Source: DATBLE01 sp963791425 (lineage in GTDB: Bacteria > Actinomycetota > Thermoleophilia > Gaiellales > Gaiellaceae). Taken from it: 64,000 bases of DNA. The position numbers and the translations under genes were made by a program. The stretch covers positions 682,001 through 746,000 of the forward strand of contig CAWBSE010000003.1 in NCBI GenBank assembly GCA_963791425.1, written 5' to 3'. How positions within the stretch are numbered: the stretch's first letter is position 1; every line of letters starts with the position of its first letter. The notes under the pieces were generated by a model that did no database searches, had not been told where the DNA came from, and saw only the letters and a program-made list of their open reading frames with translations. Of this stretch, positions 32,711 to 41,041 are shown piece after piece.

Positions 32711-33066
32711 TCGGAGCCGTGGAGGCGCTGAACTTCTACTCGCCGATCGTCGAGAGCCAGCTGCGGAGCGGCCGCAAGTCGGCGACGATCCGGCTCGGCG
32801 ACAAGTCCGGGAAGTACCGCAAGGGGATGATCGTCGCCGTGCTCGCCGGCCCGCGTTTCTCGCCGCGGAAGAAGATCTTCGAGGCGGTGATCGACAAGGT
32901 CGAGGTGAAGCCGCTCGGCGAACTCTCACCGAACGAGATCGAGCACGACAACCCCGAGATCCGCCGCGTCGAGGATATGGCCGGGTTCCTCGGGACGCTG
33001 TACAACCGCGAGGTCTTCGAGACCGACCTCGTCACACTGATCCGTTTTTCCGAGATCCGCTCGTAG
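32707..33066 (+). CDS. ASCH-domain protein
   Basis: A 119-residue protein with the ASCH fold (related to the RNA-binding PUA domain): ALNFYSPIVESQLRSGRKSATIRLGDK (shown by LRSGRKSATIRLGD), KYRKGMIVAVLAG, and a C-terminal TDLVTLIRFSEI strand. Some ASCH proteins bind or cut RNA or act as amidohydrolases on N4-acetylcytidine; the catalytic pattern cannot be judged here. Translationally coupled to the Nudix gene (ATGA). Confidence 0.75.
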   Translation: MIGAVEALNFYSPIVESQLRSGRKSATIRLGDKSGKYRKGMIVAVLAGPRFSPRKKIFEAVIDKVEVKPLGELSPNEIEHDNPEIRRVEDMAGFLGTLYNREVFETDLVTLIRFSEIRS

Positions 33067-33067
33067 T

Positions 33068-33571
33068 GTGAAGAGAAGCGGCCTGCTCCGCCGCGCCGCG
33101 ATGGGCAATCGCCTCGGCGGCTACATCTACGGCACGATCGTCGTCCTCGCCTCGGTCGTCGCCGGCTCGAGGGCGTACCAGCACCACCTCGGGCACGTCG
33201 CCGCGCTCGCCCTGATCACGACCGTCGTCTTCTGGCTCGCCCACGTCTACGCGGACGCGATCGGCCAGAGCGTCACCCGCGACCAGCACCTCTCGCGCGC
33301 GACGCTGTTCGAGATCGCGCGGCACGAGAGCTCGATCATCGAGGCGGCGGTGATCCCGCTGGGCGCCTTGCTCCTCGGACATTTCGGAGTGGTCGCGGAG
33401 AAGACCGCGCTCTGGCTCGCGGTCGCGAGCGGCCTGGGCGTGCTCGTCGCGACCGGGTTCGCGTTCGCGCGGGCCGAGAAGCTCGGCGCGCTCGCGACGC
33501 TCGTGATCGTCGCGATCAACCTCGGGCTAGGGCTCGCGCTGGTCGGCCTGAAGCTCTGGGTCTCCCACTAG
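33068..33571 (+). CDS. Membrane protein of unknown function
   Basis: A 167-residue protein with four or five hydrophobic helices (GYIYGTIVVLASVVAGSRAY, VAALALITTVVFWLAHVYADAIG, IIEAAVIPLGALLLG, TALWLAVASGLGVLVATGFAFA, LATLVIVAINLGLGLALVGL). The HVYADAIGQSV segment between helices 2 and 3 resembles a group of small conserved actinobacterial membrane proteins. The GTG at 33068 starts one base after the ASCH stop. Its stop shares CTAG with the converging zinc-ribbon gene. Confidence 0.7.
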   Translation: MKRSGLLRRAAMGNRLGGYIYGTIVVLASVVAGSRAYQHHLGHVAALALITTVVFWLAHVYADAIGQSVTRDQHLSRATLFEIARHESSIIEAAVIPLGALLLGHFGVVAEKTALWLAVASGLGVLVATGFAFARAEKLGALATLVIVAINLGLGLALVGLKLWVSH

Positions 33572-33843
33572 GTCGACTTCCGAATCGGCACGCCGAACTG
33601 CTCGTTCGGCCGCAACTCGCCGCCGCACTCCTCGCACTCGACGGCGAACACCGACGAGAACGGGGCGTTGCAGGACGGGCAGCGCCACCGCATCTCGCCC
33701 GCGCACTGCGGGCAGGCGGCCGGCAACTCCGACTCCCACTCCTCGAAGTAGCGCTGCGCGAAGCCGCACCCGAGGCAGACGGCGACCCAGTCGCCGAGCA
33801 CCTTGCGCCGCTCCTCGCGGAGCCAGTCCGAGGCCTTGCCCAC
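33568..33843 (-). CDS. Zinc-ribbon protein
   Basis: A 91-residue protein with four C-x-x-C knuckles: CLGC, CPQC, CPSC and CEEC, enough for two zinc ribbons, within a helix-rich N-terminus (GKASDWLREERRKVLGDW). It may bind RNA, DNA or a protein partner. The GTG at 33843 is chosen because TATGCT lies 6 bases before it; the longer in-frame extension overlaps the ferredoxin oxidoreductase promoter region and looks non-coding. No family name is assigned. Confidence 0.7.
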   Translation of the reverse strand: MGKASDWLREERRKVLGDWVAVCLGCGFAQRYFEEWESELPAACPQCAGEMRWRCPSCNAPFSSVFAVECEECGGELRPNEQFGVPIRKST

Positions 33844-33849
33844 GCCTCG

Positions 33850-33855
33850 AGCATA
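33850..33855 (-). promoter_or_regulatory. Putative -10 (TATGCT), leaderless
   Basis: On the minus strand TATGCT is followed by 6 bases and the GTG at 33843. Confidence 0.45.
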
Positions 33856-33934
33856 GCCCTGCTGGTCAGATTTGACCGGGTAGCGGGATGCCTCCGGGTC
33901 GATAGTGAAGTGTCCCCCCAGAAGGAGCCGTTGC

Positions 33935-34786
33935 GTGAAGGAGATGCTGATCGTCGGTCGCGGCGGCCAGGGCGTCGTACTGGCGTCGCAGATCCTCGCG
34001 GACACGTTCGCGCGCGCCGGCTACTGGGTGCAGAGCTTCCCCGAGTTCAAGGCCGAGCGCCGCGGAGCGCCGATCTCGGCGTTCTTCCGCTGGGACGAGC
34101 ACGCGCCGATCCACCGCCGGTACAAGCTGCGCGAGTGCGACGTGCTCGTCACGGTCGCCGCGGCGCCGCCGTCGGCGCCGATGCTCGACCGCGTCCGGCC
34201 GGGCGGGCTCGTCGTCCTCAACCGCGACTCCCGCTTCCCGTACACCGGGGCGTTCGACATCGCCCGCGTGCCCGCCTCGACGATCGCCCTCGCCAAGGGG
34301 ATCCTCTCCTCGGAGGGGCGGCCGATGGGCAACACCGCCGTGCTGGGCGCGTGCGTCCGGCTGCTGCTGCCCGACGGGCTGGAGCACCTCGAGCAGGCGA
34401 TCGAGGCGCGGATGGGCCCGCTGGCCCGGCCGAACATCGCCGCGGCGCGCGACGGGTACCGGCGCTGCACGCACCAGCGCACGCTCTCGGGCGACGCGCC
34501 GGCCGAGCATGCGCCCCCGCCGCCGCCCCACCGCGCCGACGTCCTCTTCCCGATCAGCATCACCGACTCGCTCGTCAACCACACCGGCTCGTGGTCGGAG
34601 GAGCGGCCGGTGCTGCACGAGGCGTGCAACGCCTGCGCACTGTGCGCGCTGTTCTGCCCTGAGGGCGCGATCACCCGGACGGACGGCGTGATCGCGATCG
34701 ACGAGCTGTACTGCAAGGGCTGCGGCATCTGCGAGGACGTCTGCCCGGTGCGGAACGCGATCGGGATGGAGGAGGTGCGGGCGTGA
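33935..34786 (+). CDS. 2-oxoacid:ferredoxin oxidoreductase, gamma subunit fused to 2[4Fe-4S] ferredoxin
   Basis: A 283-residue fusion. Residues 1-180 are the gamma domain: MLIVGRGGQGVVLASQILAD, then FPEFKAERRGAPISAFFR. The C-terminal 70 residues are a ferredoxin with CNACALCALFCP and CKGCGICEDVCP, eight cysteines for two clusters (the delta subunit). A GGAGCC ribosome site precedes the GTG at 33935; ATG 33944 is possible. It moves electrons from the thiamine active site to external ferredoxin. It overlaps the alpha-subunit gene by 4 bases. Confidence 0.88.
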   Translation: MKEMLIVGRGGQGVVLASQILADTFARAGYWVQSFPEFKAERRGAPISAFFRWDEHAPIHRRYKLRECDVLVTVAAAPPSAPMLDRVRPGGLVVLNRDSRFPYTGAFDIARVPASTIALAKGILSSEGRPMGNTAVLGACVRLLLPDGLEHLEQAIEARMGPLARPNIAAARDGYRRCTHQRTLSGDAPAEHAPPPPPHRADVLFPISITDSLVNHTGSWSEERPVLHEACNACALCALFCPEGAITRTDGVIAIDELYCKGCGICEDVCPVRNAIGMEEVRA

Positions 34787-35958
34787 CCGTTTCCGTGCCG
34801 GTCGGCCGCACGGTGATGACGGCGAACGAGGCCGCCGCTTATGCGGTCGTGCTGTCCCGCGCCCAGGCACTGGGCTGCTACCCGATCACCCCGCAGACGC
34901 TGATCGTGGAGCGGCTCGCCGACCTGGTCGCCGGCCGCGACGACGTCGTCTACGCGAACCTCGAGAGCGAGCACTCGATGCTCGCCTGGGTGATCGCCGC
35001 CGCGCGCACCGGCGTGCGCACGTTCACGGCCACCTCGTCGCAGGGGCTGCTGTACGCGCACGAGCAACTGCACCGCGCGTCGCGCGAGCGCGTGCCGCTG
35101 GTGATGGTCAACGTCAACCGGTCGGTTTTCGCCCCCTGGAGCCTGGAGACCGACCTCACGGACAGCATGAGCCAGCGCGACACGGGCTGGGTGCAGCTCT
35201 ACTGCTCGTCCGCGCAGGAGGTGCTCGACAGCGTCATCTGCGCCTACCGGATCGCCGAGACCGTGATGCTGCCCGTGATGGTGTGCGAGGAGGGCTTCCT
35301 GCTCTCGCACACGTCCGAGGTCGTCGACGTCCCGGCGCAGCCGGTGGTGGACGCATTCGTGCCCCCGTTCGACCCGCCGGCCGGCTGGATCCTCGACCCG
35401 GCCGTCCCGCACGCGTTCTCCGAGCTCCCGGAGCCGCGCGACTACGCGGCGTTCCAGCACCACGTGGTCGACGCGATGAAGACGGCGGAGTCCGTGGTCG
35501 AGACCGTCGCCGCCGACTTCGCGCACCACTTCGGACGGGCGAAGACGGGATCGCTGCAGCTGACCGGCAATCCCGCCGCCGGCACCGCCCTGGTCACGAT
35601 CGGGACGATCGGCGACACGGCGCTCGAGCTGCTCGAGGACGACGGCGACCTGCTCATCGTCCGCGTCCACGCGTACCGGCCGTTCCCCGCCGCCCGGCTG
35701 ACCGCCGCGCTGGCGGGCGCGCGTCACGTCTGCGTGGTCGACCGCGCCGCCGCGTTCGGCTCGTTCGGGCCGCTCGGCGGCGACGTGCGGGCGCTCCGGC
35801 TTCCGGGCGCGCGGGCCGTGACCAACGTGATCTGCGGCATCGGCGGAACCGAGGTCACGCCCGACACGCTGCGCTGGGCGCTCCGCGAGACGCGGTCGAG
35901 CGGGCCTGAGCGCCTCGAGCTGGAACTCGAGCCGCTGTTCGTCCCGGAGGGGGTGTAG
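34783..35958 (+). CDS. 2-oxoacid:ferredoxin oxidoreductase, alpha subunit
   Basis: A 391-residue alpha subunit: GRTVMTANEAAAYAVVLSRAQ, CYPITPQTLIVERLADLV, ESEHSMLAWVIAAARTG and TATSSQGLLYAHEQLH are the conserved domain I features that form the CoA/thiamine-facing cleft; domain II starts around residue 260 (TALVTIGTIGDTALE). The GTG overlaps the gamma-delta stop (GTGA). The layout (alpha and beta separate, gamma-delta fused) is that of pyruvate- or 2-ketoisovalerate-type enzymes. Which 2-oxoacid is used cannot be read from the sequence. Confidence 0.88.
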   Translation: MTVSVPVGRTVMTANEAAAYAVVLSRAQALGCYPITPQTLIVERLADLVAGRDDVVYANLESEHSMLAWVIAAARTGVRTFTATSSQGLLYAHEQLHRASRERVPLVMVNVNRSVFAPWSLETDLTDSMSQRDTGWVQLYCSSAQEVLDSVICAYRIAETVMLPVMVCEEGFLLSHTSEVVDVPAQPVVDAFVPPFDPPAGWILDPAVPHAFSELPEPRDYAAFQHHVVDAMKTAESVVETVAADFAHHFGRAKTGSLQLTGNPAAGTALVTIGTIGDTALELLEDDGDLLIVRVHAYRPFPAARLTAALAGARHVCVVDRAAAFGSFGPLGGDVRALRLPGARAVTNVICGIGGTEVTPDTLRWALRETRSSGPERLELELEPLFVPEGV

Positions 35959-35960
35959 CG

Positions 35961-36890
35961 GTGGCCGGCTGGGTCGACGACGTCGTCTGCGAGGAGCGGC
36001 TCCTGCTCCCAGGCCACGCCGCGTGCGCCGGCTGCGGGCCGGCGATCAACATCCGCCACGTGCTCGGCGAGCTGGCCGCGGCGTCGCCCGACACGAGCAC
36101 CGTCCTCGTCATCCCCGCGTCGTGCTGGACGATCATCTCCGGCATCTGGCCGGTGAACGCGTTCAAGGTCGCCGTCCACCTGACGCCGTTCGCGTCGGCC
36201 GCGGCGGAGGCCTCGGCGATCAAGGCCGGCCTGCGGCTGCGCGGGCTCGACCGGACGAACGTCGTCGTCTGGGCGGGCGACGGCGGCACGTGCGACATCG
36301 GCTTCTCCGGGCTCTCGGCGGCGGCCGAGCGGAACGAGGACATCATCTACGTGCTCAACGACAACGAGGCGTACATGAACACGGGCGTCCAGAAGTCGGG
36401 CGCCACCCCCGAGGGCGCGTGGACGACCACCACGCCTGCGGCGGCGCCGAGATCGGGCCGGAAGAAGGACATCGCCCGGATCATGGCCGCCCACGGGATC
36501 CCGTACGTCGCAACGCTGGCCGCCGGGTCGGTGCCGATGCTGAAGGACTTCCGGACGAAGGTGGCGCGGGCGACCGAGATCGAGGGCTTCCGCTTCCTGC
36601 ACATCCTCGGCGCGTGCCCGCCGGGCTGGCGGTACGGGACCGACCGGTCGGTCGACATCACGCGGCTCGCCGTCGAGTCGAGGTACTTCCCGCTGTTCGC
36701 CTGCGATCACGGCGAGTGGACGATCACGTTCCGGCCGAAGCACGAGGTGCCTGTGCGCCAGTTCCTCGAGACGCAGGGCCGCTTCGGCCACCTTGCCGCG
36801 GAGCAGGTCGAGACGATCCAGGCGCACGTGGACGAGCGGTGGAACCTCCTGGCCGGTCTCGAATCAGCCGGGCAGCACGCGCAGGCGTAG
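35961..36890 (+). CDS. 2-oxoacid:ferredoxin oxidoreductase, beta subunit
   Basis: A 309-residue thiamine-diphosphate subunit. LPGHAACAGCGPAINIRH carries two of the ligands of the proximal [4Fe-4S] cluster, WAGDGGTCDIGFSGLSAAAERNEDIIYVLNDNEAYMNTG (shown by GDGGTCDIG and NDNEAYMNTG) is the thiamine/magnesium motif, and GACPPGWRY a late Cys ligand. GTG start 2 bases after the alpha stop. The complex decarboxylates a 2-oxoacid to an acyl-CoA, reducing ferredoxin. Its end overlaps the converging secreted-protein gene by 27 bases. Confidence 0.88.
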   Translation: MAGWVDDVVCEERLLLPGHAACAGCGPAINIRHVLGELAAASPDTSTVLVIPASCWTIISGIWPVNAFKVAVHLTPFASAAAEASAIKAGLRLRGLDRTNVVVWAGDGGTCDIGFSGLSAAAERNEDIIYVLNDNEAYMNTGVQKSGATPEGAWTTTTPAAAPRSGRKKDIARIMAAHGIPYVATLAAGSVPMLKDFRTKVARATEIEGFRFLHILGACPPGWRYGTDRSVDITRLAVESRYFPLFACDHGEWTITFRPKHEVPVRQFLETQGRFGHLAAEQVETIQAHVDERWNLLAGLESAGQHAQA

Positions 36891-37202
36891 GCGTAGCGTC
36901 CCGCTGTTCCCGCACGAGACGACGACGGGCCACGTGCCCGCGTGCGTCGAGGAGCCGACGCGCCAGTGCCAGGTGACCGTCGAGCCGGTCTTCGCGCCGA
37001 GACCGCGTGCGCGCGAGACGACCGTGTCGTAGACAACCACGATCGTGCACCGCGCCGACGGGGAGACGTGCACGGTCAGGGACGCATCGTCACCGGGGTG
37101 CACCCGGGAGGTGAATGACGCGGTCGAGACCCGCGCGGCGGCGCTACCCACGCCGATCAGGGAGAGGCAGGCCACCATGGCCGAAACGGACAGGTACTTC
37201 AC
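36864..37202 (-). CDS. Secreted beta-rich hypothetical protein
   Basis: A 112-residue product with a signal peptide (YLSVSAMVACLSLIGVGSAAA) and an all-beta mature part with alternating polar and hydrophobic residues (SLTVHVSPSARCTIVVVYD, TWPVVVSCGNSGTLRLRLRVL), two cysteines that could pair. It resembles a single Ig-like domain. The GTG at 37202 starts the signal peptide; the long frame upstream is the antisense of the dehydrogenase gene. Function unknown. Confidence 0.65.
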   Translation of the reverse strand: MKYLSVSAMVACLSLIGVGSAAARVSTASFTSRVHPGDDASLTVHVSPSARCTIVVVYDTVVSRARGLGAKTGSTVTWHWRVGSSTHAGTWPVVVSCGNSGTLRLRLRVLPG

Positions 37203-37242
37203 GCCGCGAGTATCCCGCGCTTCCGAGGTGCGCGCCACTCGG

Positions 37243-37248
37243 TAGAGT
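37243..37248 (+). promoter_or_regulatory. Putative -10 (TAGAGT), leaderless
   Basis: TAGAGT lies 8 bases before the GTG at 37257 of the dehydrogenase operon. Confidence 0.45.
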
Positions 37249-37256
37249 TCCGCCTC

Positions 37257-38303
37257 GTGGCGATCGCACGCGAAGCGGAGCCCGTCGGGTCGCTGACGGA
37301 GGTGAAGGACGCCGGCCTCGACCGCGACGACCTCCTCACCGTCTACCGGAACATGCTGATCACGCGCGGGATCGAGGAGCGTGGCCACATCCTGTACAAG
37401 CAGGGCAAGATCCCCGGCTCGTTCTACACGGGCCGCGGCAACGAGGGCGCGGCCGTCGGCGTCGCGACCGCGATGGGCCCGGATGACGTCGGCACGCCGC
37501 TGCACCGCGACATGGGCGTCCAGGTCACCCGCGGCCTGGAGCCGTGGCGGATCTTCGCGCAGTTCATGGGCCGCGCCGACGGGCCGTCGAAGGGGAAGGA
37601 GGGCAACTCGCACATGGGCGATGCCCGCCTCGGCACGATCTCGATGGTCAGCCACCTCCCGGCGATGCTCCCCGTCGCCGTCGGCGCAGCGCTCGCCTTC
37701 CGCATCCGCGAGGAGTCGCGCGTGGCGATCGGCTGGTTCGGCGAGGGCGCCTCGGCGCGCGGCGACGCGCACGAGTCGATGACCTTCGCCGGCGTCAAGC
37801 GCCTGCCGATGGTGTTCATCTGCGACAACAACCAGTGGGCGTACTCGACGCCGTCCCACCTCGAGTTCGCGACGGAGCACGTCGCCGACCGCGCGCAGGC
37901 GTACGGCTTCGACGGCATCGTCGTCGACGGCACCGACGTCCTCGCCGTCTACCGCGAGGCGAAGCGCGCGATCGAGAAGGCGCGCTCGGGCGGCGGGCCG
38001 ACCCTGATCGAGTGCATGACCCTGCGCATGGAGGGCCACGCCGTCCACGACGACGCGTTCTACGTGCCGAAGGACATGTTCGAGGAGTGGGCGAAGGCCG
38101 ATCCGGTCGAGCGGTTCCGCACCTGGCTGAAGGACAACGCCGACCTCCGCGAAGAGGAGGAGGACGAGATCGCCTCCGACATCAAGAAGCTGCTGAACGA
38201 CGCGATCAAGCGCGCCGACGAGTCGCCGTTCCCGGACGGGGCGACCACCCTGACGGGCGTGTACGCCTCGCCGGAAGACCTCGACACGCCCCACCACAAG
38301 TAA
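37257..38303 (+). CDS. 2-oxoacid dehydrogenase complex E1 component, alpha subunit
   Basis: A 348-residue thiamine-diphosphate subunit of the pyruvate/branched-chain/acetoin dehydrogenase class. FYTGRGNEGAAVGVATAM, HRDMGVQVTRG and SKGKEGNSHMGD form the substrate channel, and WFGEGASARGDAHESM to CDNNQWAYST is the thiamine-binding motif (G-E-G to N-N). HAVHDDAFYVP near residue 275 is a phosphorylation-loop-like region. It decarboxylates the 2-oxoacid and passes the acyl group to lipoyl-E2. The beta-subunit ATG overlaps its TAA by one base. Confidence 0.88.
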   Translation: MAIAREAEPVGSLTEVKDAGLDRDDLLTVYRNMLITRGIEERGHILYKQGKIPGSFYTGRGNEGAAVGVATAMGPDDVGTPLHRDMGVQVTRGLEPWRIFAQFMGRADGPSKGKEGNSHMGDARLGTISMVSHLPAMLPVAVGAALAFRIREESRVAIGWFGEGASARGDAHESMTFAGVKRLPMVFICDNNQWAYSTPSHLEFATEHVADRAQAYGFDGIVVDGTDVLAVYREAKRAIEKARSGGGPTLIECMTLRMEGHAVHDDAFYVPKDMFEEWAKADPVERFRTWLKDNADLREEEEDEIASDIKKLLNDAIKRADESPFPDGATTLTGVYASPEDLDTPHHK

Positions 38304-39277
38304 TGGCCGAGCGCACCTACCTGCAGGCGATCTCCGACGGCCTCCGCCAGGAGATGCGGCGCGACCGCCGCGTGTACGTGATCGGCGAGGACGTCGGCGT
38401 CTACGGCGGCGCCTTCAAGGTCACGCAGGGCTTCCAGGAGGAGTTCGGGCCGTGGCGCGTGATCGACGCGCCGCTCGCCGAGACCGCGATCGTCGGCTCC
38501 TGCACCGGCGCGGCGCTGATGGGCATGCGGCCCGTCGCCGAGATGCAGTTCGCCGACTTCGTCTCCTGCGCCTGGGACCACCTCGTCACCGTCGCCGCGA
38601 AGCAGTTCTACCGCGCGGGGACGCCCGTGCCGATCGTCGTCCGGCTCCCGTCGGGCGGCGGCTTCTCCGGCGGCCCGTTCCATTCGCAGAACCCGGAGAG
38701 CTCGTTCGCGCACATCCCGGGCCTGAAGTGCGTCTGCCCGGCGACGCCCGAGGACGCCAAGGGCCTGCTCGCGACCGCGATCGAGGACCCGAACCCCGTT
38801 CTCTACTTCGAGCACAAGCATCTCTACCGGCGGCTGAAGGCCGAGGTGCCCGAGGAGCGCTACACGATCCCCTTCGGCGAGGCGCGCACGCACCGCGAGG
38901 GCGAGGACATCAGCGTGATCACGTGGGGCGCGATGGTGCACACGGCCGACGAGGCGGCCGAGGAGCTGGCCAGGGAGGACGTCTCGGTCGAGGTGATCGA
39001 CCTGCGCACGGTGATGCCCTGGGACAAGAACGCCGTGCTCGCCAGCGTCGCGAAGACGTCGAAGGTGCTCGTCCTCCACGAGGACACGCGCACCGGCGGC
39101 TTCGGCGCCGAGATCGCCGCGACGATCGCCGAAGAGGTATTCGAGTCGCTCGACGCGCCGATCAAGCGGATCGCCGCGCCAGACACGCCCGTCCCGTTCT
39201 CGCCGCCGCTCGAGAAGGCCTTCATTCCGCAGGTCGAGACCGTCGCCGCCGGACTGCGCGAGCTGGCGGCGTACTGA
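38303..39277 (+). CDS. 2-oxoacid dehydrogenase complex E1 component, beta subunit
   Basis: A 324-residue transketolase-like subunit: VIGEDVGVYGGAFKVTQGF, AETAIVGSCTGAALMGMRPVAEMQFADF (shown by GMRPVAEMQFADF), RLPSGGGFSGGPFHSQ and SNPVLYFEHKHLYR-like segment (NPVLYFEHKHLYR). The C-terminal domain has VEVIDLRTVMPWDKNAV and HEDTRTGGFGAEIA. It completes the E1 heterotetramer active site. Directly coupled to E1alpha and E2 (TAATG, TGATG). Residue patterns do not separate pyruvate from branched-chain substrates. Confidence 0.9.
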   Translation: MAERTYLQAISDGLRQEMRRDRRVYVIGEDVGVYGGAFKVTQGFQEEFGPWRVIDAPLAETAIVGSCTGAALMGMRPVAEMQFADFVSCAWDHLVTVAAKQFYRAGTPVPIVVRLPSGGGFSGGPFHSQNPESSFAHIPGLKCVCPATPEDAKGLLATAIEDPNPVLYFEHKHLYRRLKAEVPEERYTIPFGEARTHREGEDISVITWGAMVHTADEAAEELAREDVSVEVIDLRTVMPWDKNAVLASVAKTSKVLVLHEDTRTGGFGAEIAATIAEEVFESLDAPIKRIAAPDTPVPFSPPLEKAFIPQVETVAAGLRELAAY

Positions 39278-40635
39278 TGGCCACCGGCACGATCATCGAG
39301 GTCGTCATGCCGCAGATGGGCGTCTCCGTCTCGGAGGGGACGATCGTCAAGTGGCTGAAGAACGAGGGCGAGGCGATCGAGGCCGACGAGACGTTGCTCG
39401 AGATCTCGACCGACAAGGTCGACACCGAGATCCCGAGCCCCGGCAGCGGCGTCGTCCTGAAGATCTTCGTCCAGGAGGGCGAGACGGTCGACGTCGGGGC
39501 GAAGCTCGCGGAGATCGGGCCCGAGGGCGCGGACGCGTCGGCGCCCGCCGCCGAGCCGGAGCCCGAGCCCGTGCCGGAGCCCGCGACCGCCCAGGCAGCC
39601 GCCGAGGCCGACGCACCGTCGAGCGCCGAGAGCATCGGGCCGCCCGTTGCGCCGACGCCCGCCGCTCCGGCCCCCGCCGCACCCGCCGCGAGCGACAACG
39701 GCAAGACCTTCGTCTCGCCGGTGGTCGCGCGCATCGCCGCCGAGCACGGCGTCGACGTCGGCTCGGTACCCGGCACCGGCCAGGGCGGGCGCGTCACGAA
39801 GAAGGACATCCTCGCGTTCATCGAGTCCGGCGCCGTCGCAGCACCCGCCGCGCCCGCACCTGCTGTGGAAGGGGCCGCACCGCCGGTGCCCGCAGCGACG
39901 CCGCAGCCGGTGACCGCCGCCGGCGGGGAGACGCTCGAGCCCATGACGGCGATGCGCAAGGGCATCGCCGAGCACATGCGCCGCTCGCTCGACACCGCCG
40001 CGCACGTGACCAGCGCGATCGAGGTCGACATGTCGAAGGTGGTCGCAATCCGCGAGCAGCTCAAGGGCGAGTACCAGAAGAGCTACGGGGTGAACCCGAC
40101 CTACCTGATCTTCGTCGCGCGGGCGGCGACCGACACGCTGCTCGAGTACCCGTGGATCAACGGCGAGATCCGCGGCGACCAGATCGTCACCCGCAACTAC
40201 GTCAACCTCGGCTTCGCGGTCGAGCTCACCGACGGGAAGGGCCTGATCGTCCCGGTCGTCCGGAACGCCGAGGGCCTGAACCTGCTCGGGATGGCTCGTG
40301 CCGTCACCGACATCGCCGAGCGCGCGCGGAACAAGCAGCTCCTGCCCGACGACGTCCAGGGCGGCACGTTCACGATCACGAACCCGGGCGGCTACGGCAC
40401 CTTCCACGGGACGCCGGTGATCAGTCAGCCGCAGGCCGGGATCCTCGGCACCTACGCGGTCGTCAAGCGGCCGTGGGTCGTCCAGGACGACCGGGGCGAG
40501 GACGTGCTCGCGATCCGGCCGATCATGAACGTCACGCTCACGTACGACCATCGCCTGGTCGACGGCGCGCTGGCCGGCCGGTTCCTCCGCGACCTGCGCG
40601 ACAAGCTCCAGACCTGGGGCCAGGAGCGATACTGA
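39277..40635 (+). CDS. Dihydrolipoamide acyltransferase (E2) of a 2-oxoacid dehydrogenase complex
   Basis: A 452-residue E2. Residues 1-80 are one lipoyl domain with the lipoyl-lysine in LEISTDKVDTEIPSP (shown by TDKVDTE); a 70-residue Ala/Pro/Glu linker follows; VSPVVARIAAEHGVDVGSV to RVTKKDILAFI is the E1/E3-binding domain; a second linker precedes the catalytic domain, which ends with the active-site TYDHRLVDGALAGRFL (His and Asp). It transfers acyl groups to CoA. lipB and lipA downstream would supply the lipoyl group. No E3 gene is in the window. Confidence 0.92.
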   Translation: MATGTIIEVVMPQMGVSVSEGTIVKWLKNEGEAIEADETLLEISTDKVDTEIPSPGSGVVLKIFVQEGETVDVGAKLAEIGPEGADASAPAAEPEPEPVPEPATAQAAAEADAPSSAESIGPPVAPTPAAPAPAAPAASDNGKTFVSPVVARIAAEHGVDVGSVPGTGQGGRVTKKDILAFIESGAVAAPAAPAPAVEGAAPPVPAATPQPVTAAGGETLEPMTAMRKGIAEHMRRSLDTAAHVTSAIEVDMSKVVAIREQLKGEYQKSYGVNPTYLIFVARAATDTLLEYPWINGEIRGDQIVTRNYVNLGFAVELTDGKGLIVPVVRNAEGLNLLGMARAVTDIAERARNKQLLPDDVQGGTFTITNPGGYGTFHGTPVISQPQAGILGTYAVVKRPWVVQDDRGEDVLAIRPIMNVTLTYDHRLVDGALAGRFLRDLRDKLQTWGQERY

Positions 40636-40922
40636 CCTACTGGGCCGTCCGGCGGAGACGCGGGGGCCCCTGGGACTGGAGCCGCGACCTGCGCGAGCAG
40701 GACGGCTGGGACGACCACGCGCGGATCATGGACGAGATGGTCGCGGACGGCTTCATCCTGCTCGGCGGCCCGCTCGAGGGCGACCGCGAGGTGCTGCACA
40801 TCGTCGACGCACCGTCCGAGGACGCCGTCCACGCCCGCCTCGCCGAGGACAACTGGACACAGAACGGCATGCTCGAAACGGTCTCGGTCGAACGCTGGAC
40901 GATCCTCCTCGACGGACGTTGA
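40632..40922 (+). CDS. YciI-like protein with an apparent CTG start
   Basis: A 96-residue YciI/DGPF-fold protein: YWAVRRRRGGPWDWSRDLREQ, DDHARIMDEMVADGFILLGGPL (shown by MVADGFILLGGPL), HARLAEDNWTQNGMLETVSVERW. The conserved fold begins right at the E2 stop, and the only codon that fits is CTG at 40632, overlapping that stop as CTGA. A CAGGAG ribosome site ends 5 bases before it. The next in-frame ATG would remove about 30 conserved residues. YciI proteins may act on small lactones or as accessory factors; the role here is unknown. Confidence 0.75.
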   Translation: MTYWAVRRRRGGPWDWSRDLREQDGWDDHARIMDEMVADGFILLGGPLEGDREVLHIVDAPSEDAVHARLAEDNWTQNGMLETVSVERWTILLDGR

Positions 40923-41028
40923 GCCGGACCCTGTGGACGGATCGTGACGCAATCGTTTCACCCCCGGTCTCAGAGACGGGATCGAAAACGTCACGAAGCT
41001 GTGACACCGCCGGACCGGCCACGGCGGC

Positions 41029-41034
41029 TACAGT
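41029..41034 (+). promoter_or_regulatory. Putative -10 (TACAGT), leaderless
   Basis: TACAGT lies 7 bases before the lipB GTG at 41042. Confidence 0.5.
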
Positions 41035-41041
41035 CGACGGC

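Noticed and set aside
37202..38297. Upstream extension of the secreted-protein gene that ends at 36864
   Set aside because: The extension is antisense to the E1alpha gene; the signal peptide starts at GTG 37202.
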